Below, in pieces: positions 47,111 to 56,689 of a DNA stretch of 64,000 nucleotides. Made by a program: the position numbers and the translations under genes. The stretch's first letter is position 1, and every line of letters starts with the position of its first letter. The notes under the pieces were generated by a model, which saw only the letters and a list, made by a program, of their open reading frames with translations, was not told the DNA's origin and did not search any database. The stretch covers positions 434,001 to 498,000 of the forward strand of contig NZ_CAHLAR010000003.1 in the NCBI RefSeq assembly GCF_903652925.1, written 5' to 3'. The DNA is from Achromobacter anxifer. GTDB lineage: Bacteria > Pseudomonadota > Gammaproteobacteria > Burkholderiales > Burkholderiaceae_B.

Positions 47111-47781
47111 TACCGATGCCCCGGGTAATAGAGGAAACGCTGGTAGCAGAGCTTGAACAGCGCCATGAACGCCATGGACAGCGCAAAGTAGATGGCCGTG
47201 ACGACGATGTAGATCTCGAAGCTGCGGAAGGTGTTGGACTGGATGCTGGCCGCCACCGAGGTCAGGTCGTCGGCCGAGATCGCCGAGACCACGCTGGAGG
47301 TCAGCATCAGCAGGATGAACTGGCTGGATAGGGCCGGGAATATGGTCTTGAGCGCCGGCTTCAGCACCACGTATATGAAGACCTGGTAGCGCTTGAGATT
47401 GAGCGCCAGGCCCGCCTCGATCTGCCCCTTGGGAATCGCCTCGATGCCGGCGCGGATGATCTCCGCCGAAAACGCGCCCAGGTTCACGAACATGGCGACC
47501 AGCGCCGCCGTCGATGCCGACCATTGCAGGCCGATGCTGGGCAGGGCGAAATAGAAGAAGAACAGCTGAATCAGGAACGGCGTGTTGCGGATGACTTCGA
47601 TGTAGGCATTGATCAGCCACGCCAGCGGCCGCGGCCCGGCGTGCTTGCCCCAGGCGCACAGCACCGCGATGCACAGGCCGATGGCCATGGCCGCCATGGA
47701 AAGCGCAATGGTGTGCAGCGTGCCCTCCAGCAGCAGGGGCCAGGCGTCGAACACCGCGTCGAACTGGAAAGCGTAGTTCAT
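47110..47781 (-). CDS. Polar-amino-acid-type ABC transporter permease 1
   Basis: This 223-residue permease has INAYIEVIRNTPFLIQLFFF, GAFSAEIIRAGIEAIPKGQI, EAGLALNLKRYQVFIYVVLK and LLMLTSSVVSAISADDLTSV. It is the first of two permease genes. An 83-base gap separates it from the FAH-family gene upstream. Confidence 0.94.
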   Translation of the reverse strand: MNYAFQFDAVFDAWPLLLEGTLHTIALSMAAMAIGLCIAVLCAWGKHAGPRPLAWLINAYIEVIRNTPFLIQLFFFYFALPSIGLQWSASTAALVAMFVNLGAFSAEIIRAGIEAIPKGQIEAGLALNLKRYQVFIYVVLKPALKTIFPALSSQFILLMLTSSVVSAISADDLTSVAASIQSNTFRSFEIYIVVTAIYFALSMAFMALFKLCYQRFLYYPGHR

Positions 47782-47864
47782 GGCTATCGGGCCGGCTGCG
47801 CGCCGGACGGAGAGGAAACCGTGGGGTCTTGCCGCGGACGCCTGGCGCCCGCGGCGGTGGAACA

Positions 47865-48722
47865 TCAGTCCAGCAGGTCGGCGTTCCAGGCGTGGACGCG
47901 CTGCGTCTGCTCGCCCAGGCCCTCGATGCCCAGGCGCACCACGTCGCCGTCCTTCAGGTAGACCGGCGGTTTCTGGCCCAGGCCCACGCCCGGTGGCGTG
48001 CCGGTGGAGATCAGGTCGCCCGGATACAGGGTGACGAACTGGCTCACGTAGTGGATAAGGTAGGCCACGCCGAACACCATGGTCCGGGTGCTGCCGTTCT
48101 GGAAGCGCTTGCCGTTCACTTCCAGCCACATGGCCAGGTTCTGCGGATCGGCGATCTCGTCCGGCGTCACCAGCCAGGGGCCGATCGGGCCGAAGGTGTC
48201 GCAACCCTTGCCCTTGTCCCAGGTGCCGCCGCGCTCGATCTGGTATTCGCGTTCGGACACGTCGTTGATCACGCAATAGCCGGCCACGTGCTTGAGTGCG
48301 TCCGCCAGCGGCACATAGCGCGCCTTGGCGCCGATCACCACGCCCAGCTCGACCTCCCAGTCGGTCTTGACCGAACCCTTGGGCAGCACGATGGCGTCGT
48401 CGGGACCCGTGGCGCGCGACCACTTGTTGAACAGGATGGGCTCGGCAGGCACCTCGGCGCCGGTCTCGGCGGCGTGGTCGCTGTAGTTCAGGCCGATGCA
48501 GATGAACTTGCCGGGATCGGCGTAGGGCGTGCCGATCCGGCCGGGCTGGGCCACCACCGGCAGGCACGCCGGATCGACCCGGCGCAGCGCGTCCAGCCCC
48601 TGCGCCGAGAGATTCCGCGAGGTGATGTCAGGCAGCACGCCGGACAGGTCCCGCACCGCGCCCTGGGCATCCAGGATGCCGGGTTTTTCCTGGCCCGCCG
48701 GGCCGTATCGCAAAAGCTTCAT
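47865..48722 (-). CDS. Fumarylacetoacetate-hydrolase-family enzyme
   Basis: This 285-residue FAH-fold protein has PGKFICIGLNYSDHAAETGA, the metal site TDWEVELGVVIG, CVINDVSEREYQ, KGCDTFGPIGPWLV and PGDLISTGTPPGVG. Among FAH proteins it resembles those annotated ureidoglycolate lyase and 2,4-didehydro-3-deoxy-L-fuconate/rhamnonate hydrolase. Paired with the SDR upstream, it would split a diketo-deoxy sugar acid to pyruvate and lactate. Substrate assignment is inference. Confidence 0.92.
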   Translation of the reverse strand: MKLLRYGPAGQEKPGILDAQGAVRDLSGVLPDITSRNLSAQGLDALRRVDPACLPVVAQPGRIGTPYADPGKFICIGLNYSDHAAETGAEVPAEPILFNKWSRATGPDDAIVLPKGSVKTDWEVELGVVIGAKARYVPLADALKHVAGYCVINDVSEREYQIERGGTWDKGKGCDTFGPIGPWLVTPDEIADPQNLAMWLEVNGKRFQNGSTRTMVFGVAYLIHYVSQFVTLYPGDLISTGTPPGVGLGQKPPVYLKDGDVVRLGIEGLGEQTQRVHAWNADLLD

Positions 48723-48740
48723 GACTACTCCTTGTCAAAA

Positions 48741-49487
48741 TCAGTTCGACCAGCCGCCATCGATGACCTGGGCGGTGCCGGTCGTGAAGCTGGACTCGTC
48801 CGATGCCAGGTACAGGGCCAGCGCGGCGATTTCCTGCGGCCGCCCCACCCGTCCTATCGGCTGGCGCGACACGAAATCCGCGCGCACCTGTTCCAGCGTT
48901 TTTTCGTACTTGTCCGCCTGGCTGGCGATGCGCGCCTGCAGCGACGGCGACTCCACCGTACCCGGGCAAATGGCGTTGCAGCGTATGCCCTGGCCGACGT
49001 AGTCGGCGGCGATGGCCTTGGTCATGCCGATGACCGCGGCCTTGCTGGCGCCGTAGACGAAGCGGTTGGGCACGCCCTTCACGCTGGAAGCGGCCGAGGC
49101 CATGTTGATGATGGAGCCGCGACCCAGGCGCAGCATGCCCGGCAGGATGGCGCGGGTCATTTCGTACATCGCGGTCACGTTCAGCGCGAACGAAAAATCC
49201 CAGGCCGCGCGGTCGCAGTCCATGATGTTGCCGTCATGCACGTAGCCCGCGCAGTTGAACAGCACGTCGATGTCGCCCAGTTCGGCCGCCAGCGCGGCGA
49301 TGGCCCGGCTGTCCGTGACGTCCAGGCCGCGGACCTCGCCGCCGGCCAGGCCGTGCAGCAGTTCGGGCTTGAGATCGGTGGCGATGACGCGCGCCCCTTC
49401 CGCGATGAACAGTTCCGCCGCCGCGCGGCCGATGCCCTGCCCGGCAGCCGTGATCAATGCGCTCTTTCCTGCCAAACGACCAGCCAT
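48741..49487 (-). CDS. SDR-family dehydrogenase resembling 2-keto-3-deoxy-L-fuconate dehydrogenase
   Basis: This 248-residue short-chain dehydrogenase has the NAD-binding ITAAGQGIGRAAAELFIAEG, DVLFNCAGYVHDGNIMDCD, the catalytic Ser region INMASAASSVKGVPN, YGASKAAVIG (Tyr-Lys) and ICPGTVESPSL. The C-terminal SSFTTGTAQVIDGGWSN resembles L-fuconate/L-rhamnonate pathway dehydrogenases. ATG 49487 follows GGAGAC. It heads the operon and lies divergent from the IclR regulator. Confidence 0.93.
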   Translation of the reverse strand: MAGRLAGKSALITAAGQGIGRAAAELFIAEGARVIATDLKPELLHGLAGGEVRGLDVTDSRAIAALAAELGDIDVLFNCAGYVHDGNIMDCDRAAWDFSFALNVTAMYEMTRAILPGMLRLGRGSIINMASAASSVKGVPNRFVYGASKAAVIGMTKAIAADYVGQGIRCNAICPGTVESPSLQARIASQADKYEKTLEQVRADFVSRQPIGRVGRPQEIAALALYLASDESSFTTGTAQVIDGGWSN

Positions 49488-49838
49488 TTCGTCTCCAAGC
49501 GTAGGGAAATGAAGCAAGGGATCCACGGCCCTGCGCGGGTCCGCAAGAGCGCCGGCAGTGCCGGCAGACATGCGCGCCGGGTCCAGCCGCGCGCCCCTCG
49601 ATTCAGATCAGATATTTTTATGTATAAAAATAAATTTCCGCCAAACAACACATGCGTCTGTCTTTTTTCAATATTATTTTGCGTGTTTACCTCTAGTAAT
49701 ACGTACTTTCCCGTAGAACGCCACCTTCAATGATTTTTTATATACAAGATAAATTTTTATATGTGAATGAAATTACCCCATCCAGGCGCGCCCCGCAGGT
49801 ATGATTGAGAGGTCCATCGCCAGTGAAACCGCCTGCCC
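49488..49838. promoter_or_regulatory. AT-rich IclR/SDR divergent control region with TTTTTAT repeats
   Basis: Between 49610 and 49790 GC drops sharply against the window. It contains a 20-base palindrome TATTTTTAT-GT-ATAAAAATA (49613-49632) and direct repeats TTTTTATATACA (49735) and TTTTTATATGTG (49754), 19 bases apart. These are likely promoter and operator elements for both directions. No gene is seen here. Confidence 0.6.
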
Positions 49839-50699
49839 ATGAGCACGACCGACCTGTCCGCCGAAATCCCGCCCGCCCATCCCGAAGGCGACGCCCAGCT
49901 TGCCGAGAAAGCGGCGCGCTACAGCGCGCCCGCGCTGGAAAAAGGCCTGGACATCCTGGAAGCGCTGAGCGCCAGCGCGCAGGGCTATACGCTGAACCAG
50001 CTCAGCCAGGTCCTGCAGCGCAACGTCAACGAAATCTTCCGCATGGTCGTCACGCTGCAGCACCGCGGCTACATCCAGACCGACGAAAACGACCGCTACT
50101 CCCTGACGCTGAAGATGTTCGCGCTGGCGCACCGCCAGCCGCCGATCAAGTCCCTGGTCGGCGCGGCCCTGCCGTTGCTGCAGGAACTGGCCGAACGCAC
50201 GCGCCAGTCCGCGCACCTGGCCATCTTCCAGAACGGCCGGGTGGTGGTCGTGGCCCAGGTCGACAGCCCCGAGCGCTGGTCTTTCGGCTTGAAGGTCGGC
50301 GTGGTCATGGGCCTGACGGACACCTCGTCCGGCCACGTGCTGCTGGCATACCAGGACGAAGTCACCCGCACGCGCATGCTCAGCAACCACATCCACGTCG
50401 AAGGCGAGCTCGACATGGATCCGGGGCAATTGTTTTCACTGCTGGAGACCGTGCGCCAGACCGGCTACGCGATGATGCCCAGCATCCAGATCCAGGGCGT
50501 CACCAACATCGCGCGTCCGGTGTGGGGCCTGGGCCAGCGCGTGGTCGCCGCCATCAACATCCCGCACATCGCCCGCATCGACGGCACGCCCACGCCCGAT
50601 ACCGCCCAGATCAAGCTGGTGCTGGCCGAGATCTGCGCGCGGCTATCGCAGCGGCTGGGGCATGATCCCGCGGCGACGGCGGAATCGCACAGCGCCTAG
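49839..50699 (+). CDS. IclR-family transcriptional regulator
   Basis: This 286-residue protein has an N-terminal winged helix (APALEKGLDILEALSASAQG, YTLNQLSQVLQRNVNEIFRM) and the IclR effector domain (residues ~100-270, GHVLLAYQDE, YAMMPSIQIQGVTNIARPVW). It probably controls the divergent SDR/FAH/transporter operon. Its stop shares bases with the stop of the convergent CoA-transferase gene (CTAG), a tight tail-to-tail junction. Confidence 0.94.
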   Translation: MSTTDLSAEIPPAHPEGDAQLAEKAARYSAPALEKGLDILEALSASAQGYTLNQLSQVLQRNVNEIFRMVVTLQHRGYIQTDENDRYSLTLKMFALAHRQPPIKSLVGAALPLLQELAERTRQSAHLAIFQNGRVVVVAQVDSPERWSFGLKVGVVMGLTDTSSGHVLLAYQDEVTRTRMLSNHIHVEGELDMDPGQLFSLLETVRQTGYAMMPSIQIQGVTNIARPVWGLGQRVVAAINIPHIARIDGTPTPDTAQIKLVLAEICARLSQRLGHDPAATAESHSA

Positions 50700-51831
50700 C
50701 GCAGCAGTTCGGCGCTATGCTCGCCCAGCCCCGGCGCGGCGCCGGCGGACGCCCTGGGACTCGCGGAAAACCGGAACGGCGTGGCCGCGCACAGCAGCTC
50801 CCCTTCCGTCGGGTGCGCGACGGTCTCGAAGAATCCCACGTCCGCCAGATGCGGATCGCGCAGCAGGTCGTCCAGGTTGTTGGCGGGGCCCGCGGGAATA
50901 TCGTGTTCCAGGAACAGCGCCAGCCACTCCACCGCGCCGCGCTCCAGCAGGCTGCGGCTGACTTCCTCGTACAGGGGTTCGGCGTGGCGGATGCGGTCTC
51001 CCATGGTCGCGAAGCGCGGATCGGCGGCCAGTTCGGGCCGGCCCAGCAGGGCGAACAGGCGCTGCCATTGCGCATCGGTGTTGGCGACCAGGCACACATG
51101 GCCCTCACGCGTCTTCAAGGGCCGGTGATAGCGGCTGAAGACGCGCTCATAGCCGCGCGGCGAGGCCACCGCCTCCGAACCGCCGAAGATGCTGTCGGCC
51201 AGATGCTCGACCAGGTTGAACGAGGCCATGGTCTCGAACATGGGCACCTCCACCTGCTGCCCATGCCCGCTGGCGGCGCGCGCCACCAGCGCCGACGCGA
51301 TGGCGCTGGCCAGATAGACGCCGCAGAGCTTGTCGGTGAACAGCATGGGAATGAAGCCCGGCTCGCCATACATCCTGGCATGCAGGCCGGACACGCCGCT
51401 CATGCCCTGGATCACGTCGTCGTAGGCGGGGCGCTCGGCGTAGCGGCCGTCCTGATGGAAGCCCAGCGCCACGGCATAGACCAGCCGCGGGTGACGCGGG
51501 GCCAGGCTGTCGTAATCGATGCCCAGGCGCCTGGCGGCAGCCGGCCGCATGTTGTGCACGAAGACGTCGGCGGTGGCCAGCAGCGCGTCCAGCCGCGCCA
51601 CGTCGGCGGCATTCTTCAAATCCAGCACCACGCTGCGCTTGCCGCGGTTCAGGTTCAGGAAGAACGATCCCATCCTGGCGTTGCGCGACTTGCCGACCAT
51701 GCGCATCGGATCGCCCTGGGGCGGTTCGACCTTGATCACATCGGCGCCCATGTCGGCAAGCAGCTGGGTCGCCATCGGTCCGAACACGAAATTGCTGGCG
51801 TCGATGACGCGCATACCGGACAAAGGGCCTG

Positions 51832-51835
<4 letters not shown>
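50696..51835 (-). CDS. CaiB/BaiF-type CoA-transferase
   Basis: This 379-residue enzyme has LSGMRVIDASNFVFGPMATQ, ADVIKVEPPQGDPMRMVGKS, NRGKRSVVLDLKNAADVARL and the catalytic-Asp region ERPAYDDVIQGMSGVS. It activates a carboxylic acid as CoA thioester for the neighbouring acyl-CoA dehydrogenase, whose stop overlaps its start by four bases. It is the last gene of a five-gene operon. Confidence 0.93.
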
Positions 51836-53070
<1,235 letters not shown>

Positions 53071-53100
53071 GAAGAAATGTCCTGTCGTCAGAGCCGGGCG

Positions 53101-54057
53101 CTATTGCTTGGGTATGTTGGCGCGCTGGGCCGTGGCGATCTCAAGTTCGATTTCCTTCTTCTGGAACTTGGCCAGCGCGGCCGCGTCGCCGATGAAGGAA
53201 ATGAAATTGCTCTGCGCCAGGAAGGCCTGGGTCTTGGGGTCGGCGTAGATTTCCAGCAGGGCGTCCTGCAGCGTCTTCACGACCGGCGCGGGCGTCTTGG
53301 CCGGCGCGAACATGGCCCACCATGCCACCTTGAAGAAGTCCTTGTAGCCCAGCTCCTGCAAGGTGGGCACGTCCGGTGCGCTGGCCAGCCGCTTGTCGGT
53401 GGTCACGGCCAGCAGGCGCAGCTTGCCCGCCTGCACCAGGGCCTGCGCGCCGCTGTACTCGGCGATCACGAAGTCGACCTGCTTGCCCGCCAGGTCATTG
53501 AGCGCCGGGCCCGCGCCCTTGTAGGAAATGCCGTTGGCGCTGGCCTGCGCCAGCGACAGGAACCATTCGCTGGCGATCTGGTAGGTGGCGCTGCCCGCCC
53601 CGTAGTTCAGCTTCTTCGGATCCTTTCGGGCGGCCGCCACCAGATCCGCGACCGTCTTGTAGGGCGAGTCCTGATAGACGTAGAAGCCCATCGGAGCCTG
53701 GGCCAGCACCGCCACCGGCGCCAGATCGACCAGGGGGTCGTAGGGCAGCTTGGCGAAGGCCGCGACGTTGGTCGCGACCGGCGCGTTGGCCGCCAGCAGC
53801 AGCGTGTAGCCGTCCGGCGCCGCCGACACGACGGCCTGGGTCGCGATGATGCCGCTGGCGCCCGGCCGGTTCTCGGCGATCACGGGCTGTCCCAGCTTGG
53901 CTTCCAGTTGGCGCGCGGTGTAGCGCGCCAGCGTATCGGTGCCGGTGCCCGGCGGATACGGCACGATGAGCCGGATCGGCTTGTCGGGAAATGCGTAGCT
54001 AAGCTGGGCGCCCAGCGCCAGCGCGGCGCCTATGAGCAAGGTGGTCAAGCGTTTCAT
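53101..54057 (-). CDS. Bug-family (TctC-like) periplasmic substrate-binding protein
   Basis: This 318-residue protein has a signal peptide (LLIGAALALGAQLSYAFP), PDKPIRLIVPYPPGTGTDTL, AENRPGASGIIATQ and APDGYTLLLAANAP. A GGAG site precedes the ATG. No TctAB permease is present. Its place between acyl-CoA enzymes suggests it captures the carboxylate that the CoA-transferase activates, or acts as a sensor; both are inference. Confidence 0.93.
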   Translation of the reverse strand: MKRLTTLLIGAALALGAQLSYAFPDKPIRLIVPYPPGTGTDTLARYTARQLEAKLGQPVIAENRPGASGIIATQAVVSAAPDGYTLLLAANAPVATNVAAFAKLPYDPLVDLAPVAVLAQAPMGFYVYQDSPYKTVADLVAAARKDPKKLNYGAGSATYQIASEWFLSLAQASANGISYKGAGPALNDLAGKQVDFVIAEYSGAQALVQAGKLRLLAVTTDKRLASAPDVPTLQELGYKDFFKVAWWAMFAPAKTPAPVVKTLQDALLEIYADPKTQAFLAQSNFISFIGDAAALAKFQKKEIELEIATAQRANIPKQ

Positions 54058-54121
54058 GTCTCCAACTCCTGTGAGGGTGCCTTGTTGTCGGTTTTTGCAA
54101 TGAGAGCGCCTGCGCGCGCGG

Positions 54122-55132
54122 TCAGGAAGATGACTGCGGATGCAGGGCGACCCGTCCGATGACCTCGCGGGAAGCCAGCGCGGCCAGCGCCTCTTCGTAT
54201 GCTTCCAATGCGTAGGTCTGCTGGGTGTAGGGTTTCAGCGCCCCTTCGACGACCCAGTCGAACATCGTGGCGAAGGCGGCGCGCACTGCCGCCTTGCGCT
54301 CGGGCGGGACGGCCACCCTGCCCCAGCCCATGTAATAGCCCCAGTAGATGCCGATCGCGGTGGCGTTCTTGACCAGCAGGATGTTGGCGGGGATCTGCGG
54401 GATGTCGCCGCCGGCGAACCCCATGGGGATCAGCCGCCCCTCGGGCGCCACGCAGCGCAGCGATTCCTCGAAGACCTTGCCGCCCACCGGATCGAAGATC
54501 ACGTCGGCGCCGCGCCCGCCGGTCAGCGCCAGCACCGCATCGCGGAAGCCTCCTTCCCGGTAGTTCAGCCCTTCGTCGGCGCCATGGGCGCGCGCCGCGT
54601 CCAGCTTGGCCTGGGTGCTGGCGCATGCGATCACGCGCGCGCCCAGGCGCTTGGCGATTTCAATCGCCGCCAGCCCGCTGCCGCCGCTGGCGCCATGCAC
54701 CAGCACGGTCTCGCCCGGCTGCAGATGGGCGCGCCAGCTCAACGCGCCATAGGCCGTGGCGTAGATGGTCGGAAACTGCACGGCGCTGTCGAAGTCCACG
54801 CCGTCGGGCAAGGCGAAAGTCGTGTCGACCGGCGCCATCACTTCGCTGGCGAATCCGCCCGATTGCACGCCGGCCACCACCCGGTCGCCCGGACGGAACA
54901 GCGTCACGCCGGGCCCGCATTCGCGCACGATGCCGGCGACCTCGGTGCCCGGCGTCAGCGGCAGCGGCGGCCGGTTCTGGTGCTTGCCCTGCAGCACCAG
55001 CAGGTTGGCGAAGCTCACGCCGCAGGAATGCACTTCGATGCGCACGCTGTCCGCCCGCAAGGGCGGCGCGGCGCAGGTCTCGACGCTGACTTGGCCGGGA
55101 TCGTCCAACCCGCGGCAGATGACGGCTCGCAT
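54122..55132 (-). CDS. Zinc-independent MDR / quinone-oxidoreductase-like dehydrogenase
   Basis: This 336-residue protein has the MDR fold: PLTPGTEVAGIVRECGPGVT, GDRVVAGVQSGGFASEVMAP, the NADPH-binding VLVHGASGGSGLAAIEIAKR and LGARVIACASTQAKLDAARA. No structural zinc cysteine cluster is seen, as in quinone oxidoreductases and enoyl reductases. It may reduce an enoyl-CoA or quinone in the acyl-CoA pathway. GGAGAG precedes the ATG. Confidence 0.93.
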   Translation of the reverse strand: MRAVICRGLDDPGQVSVETCAAPPLRADSVRIEVHSCGVSFANLLVLQGKHQNRPPLPLTPGTEVAGIVRECGPGVTLFRPGDRVVAGVQSGGFASEVMAPVDTTFALPDGVDFDSAVQFPTIYATAYGALSWRAHLQPGETVLVHGASGGSGLAAIEIAKRLGARVIACASTQAKLDAARAHGADEGLNYREGGFRDAVLALTGGRGADVIFDPVGGKVFEESLRCVAPEGRLIPMGFAGGDIPQIPANILLVKNATAIGIYWGYYMGWGRVAVPPERKAAVRAAFATMFDWVVEGALKPYTQQTYALEAYEEALAALASREVIGRVALHPQSSS

Positions 55133-55141
55133 GGTTCTCTC

Positions 55142-55912
55142 CTAGTCGGCTTCGGGCAAGGCGCCATGACGGCCCGCGCCCCGTTGGAAACGCTGCGCGC
55201 CGGCGCGCGCCTCCAGCTTGCGCGCGGCAGCGGCATAGGCCATTTCCGCGGCGACGGCATCGCGCTCGGACAGCGCCATCTGGGCGTAGGCCGACTGCCG
55301 GTCCGAGCGCATCGCGATCTGCGGGAATTGCGCCATCTGCCGGGCCAGCGCCTCGGCCTCGGCGCGCGCCTGCCCGTCCGGCACCACGCGGTTGACCAGG
55401 CCGAAGCGCTCGGCTTCCGCGGCCCCCACGATGCGCGCGGTCAGCAGCATGTCCAGCGCGCGGCTCATGCCGATCAGGCGCGGCAGGCGCACGGTCGTGC
55501 CGTCGCTCATCGGCACGCCCCAGCGGCGCGACAGCACGGCGAACGAAGCGCTTTCCTCGGCGATGCGCAGGTCGCACCACAGCGCCACGCCCAGCCCGCC
55601 CGCGCAGGCATGCCCGGCCACCGCCGCGATGACGGGCTTGGACAGCGGCGCATGCAAGGGGCCGTCCGGACTGCCCGCCCAGGGCTCGTAGTCCGTGCCC
55701 CCGGCCAGCTCCTTCAGGTCAGCGCCGGAACAGAAGGCGCCGCCGGCGCCGCACAGCACGGCCACCCTGGCCTGCTCGTCCGCATCGAACTCGCGCAAGG
55801 CGCGCGCCAGCGCGGAAGCCGCCTCGCGATCCAGCGCATTGCGCACCTCGGGCCGGTTGATGATCACCGTGGTCACAAAGCCATCGCGTTCCACCAGGAT
55901 TTTCGGAGCCAT
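55142..55912 (-). CDS. Crotonase-fold protein lacking both hydratase glutamates
   Basis: This 256-residue crotonase-family protein has FCSGADLKELAGG and VAGHACAGGLGVALWCDLRI. At the positions of the two catalytic glutamates of enoyl-CoA hydratase it carries Gly108 and Ser128 (AVLSRRWGVPMSDG). Classical hydration is unlikely. It is the first gene of the five-gene acyl-CoA operon, 28 bases downstream of a candidate TetR operator. Confidence 0.91.
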   Translation of the reverse strand: MAPKILVERDGFVTTVIINRPEVRNALDREAASALARALREFDADEQARVAVLCGAGGAFCSGADLKELAGGTDYEPWAGSPDGPLHAPLSKPVIAAVAGHACAGGLGVALWCDLRIAEESASFAVLSRRWGVPMSDGTTVRLPRLIGMSRALDMLLTARIVGAAEAERFGLVNRVVPDGQARAEAEALARQMAQFPQIAMRSDRQSAYAQMALSERDAVAAEMAYAAAARKLEARAGAQRFQRGAGRHGALPEAD

Positions 55913-55940
55913 GAATTGCTGTCGTCCCGTTATTTAAATA

Positions 55941-55960
55941 ATACCAAGCAGTATCAAAAT
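55941..55960 (-). promoter_or_regulatory. Candidate TetR operator, copy 1
   Basis: ATACCAAGCAGTATCAAAAT (plus-strand reading) contains ATAC/GTAT arms. It matches 15 of 20 bases of a second copy at 57864-57883 in the same orientation and at similar distance from a start codon. It controls the crotonase-led operon if correct. Confidence 0.62.
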
Positions 55961-55965
55961 GATTG

Positions 55966-55999
55966 AAAAAAAAGCCGCGCGCCTGTCGGTCCGCGCGGC
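55966..55999 (-). terminator. Intrinsic terminator of the TetR gene
   Basis: On the minus strand GCCGCGCG-(10-base loop)-CGCGCGGC is followed by eight T residues. It begins seven bases past the TetR stop and separates that unit from the crotonase operon downstream. Confidence 0.93.
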
Positions 56000-56005
56000 C
56001 TGCGT

Positions 56006-56647
56006 TTACTGCGGATGCGGCAACAAGGCGCTGACCGCGAAGCCGGCCAGCTCGCTGGCGACGCGCTCGCGGTCCTTCGCGGTTTCGTTCTTGCGCGGGT
56101 GATACCAGCGCGAGGTCCAGTTCAGCGCCCCCAGCAAGGGCTTGACCAGGAGCTTGGCGTCCATGGCGCGGAAATCGCCGCTCTGCACCCCTTCCTCGAT
56201 CACCCGCACGTACAGCGCTTCGTTGGCGGCGCGCAGCTTGAGGATATCTTCCAGCTCGGCGCGCTCGGACGCGGTGGTGCGGCCCGTCAGATGCAGCTCC
56301 AGGCCTTGCGCGGCGACGCGCAGATAGGCCAGGTGCTCCATCATCAGCACGGTGTGGTCGTGCGCCATCTTGCGCAGCTTGACGGCCGGCGGCTCGGCGG
56401 ACAGCGCGTGCGGCTCGATCGCTTCGCGGGTCAGTTCCATGGCGCGCCGCTGCACGGCGAAGAACAGCGCCGACTTGTTGCGGTAGTAGTAATAGATGAT
56501 GCCTTTGGTGGCGCCGTAAGCCACGCTGATGTCGTCCAGCGAGGCGGCGGAAAAGCCCAGGTTCATGAACACGGACGCAGCTGCGTCGAGAATGCCGAGG
56601 CGCTTCTCGATTCCTTCCGTGCTGTCCATCAGGCTAGGCCGTCCCAT
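56006..56647 (-). CDS. TetR-family transcriptional regulator
   Basis: This 213-residue protein has the TetR helix-turn-helix near the N-terminus (ILDAAASVFMNLGFSAASLD, DISVAYGATKGIIYYYYRNK) and a C-terminal helical ligand-binding domain. ATG 56647 follows AAGGA. It is flanked by acyl-CoA genes and two similar palindromic sites, suggesting it senses an acyl-CoA or its acid. It follows the CoA-transferase gene by 42 bases and is probably co-transcribed, giving autoregulation. Confidence 0.94.
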   Translation of the reverse strand: MGRPSLMDSTEGIEKRLGILDAAASVFMNLGFSAASLDDISVAYGATKGIIYYYYRNKSALFFAVQRRAMELTREAIEPHALSAEPPAVKLRKMAHDHTVLMMEHLAYLRVAAQGLELHLTGRTTASERAELEDILKLRAANEALYVRVIEEGVQSGDFRAMDAKLLVKPLLGALNWTSRWYHPRKNETAKDRERVASELAGFAVSALLPHPQ

Positions 56648-56689
56648 CAATGTCCTTGCTAAAGCGGAAATAAACGCGAAATTCTACCC

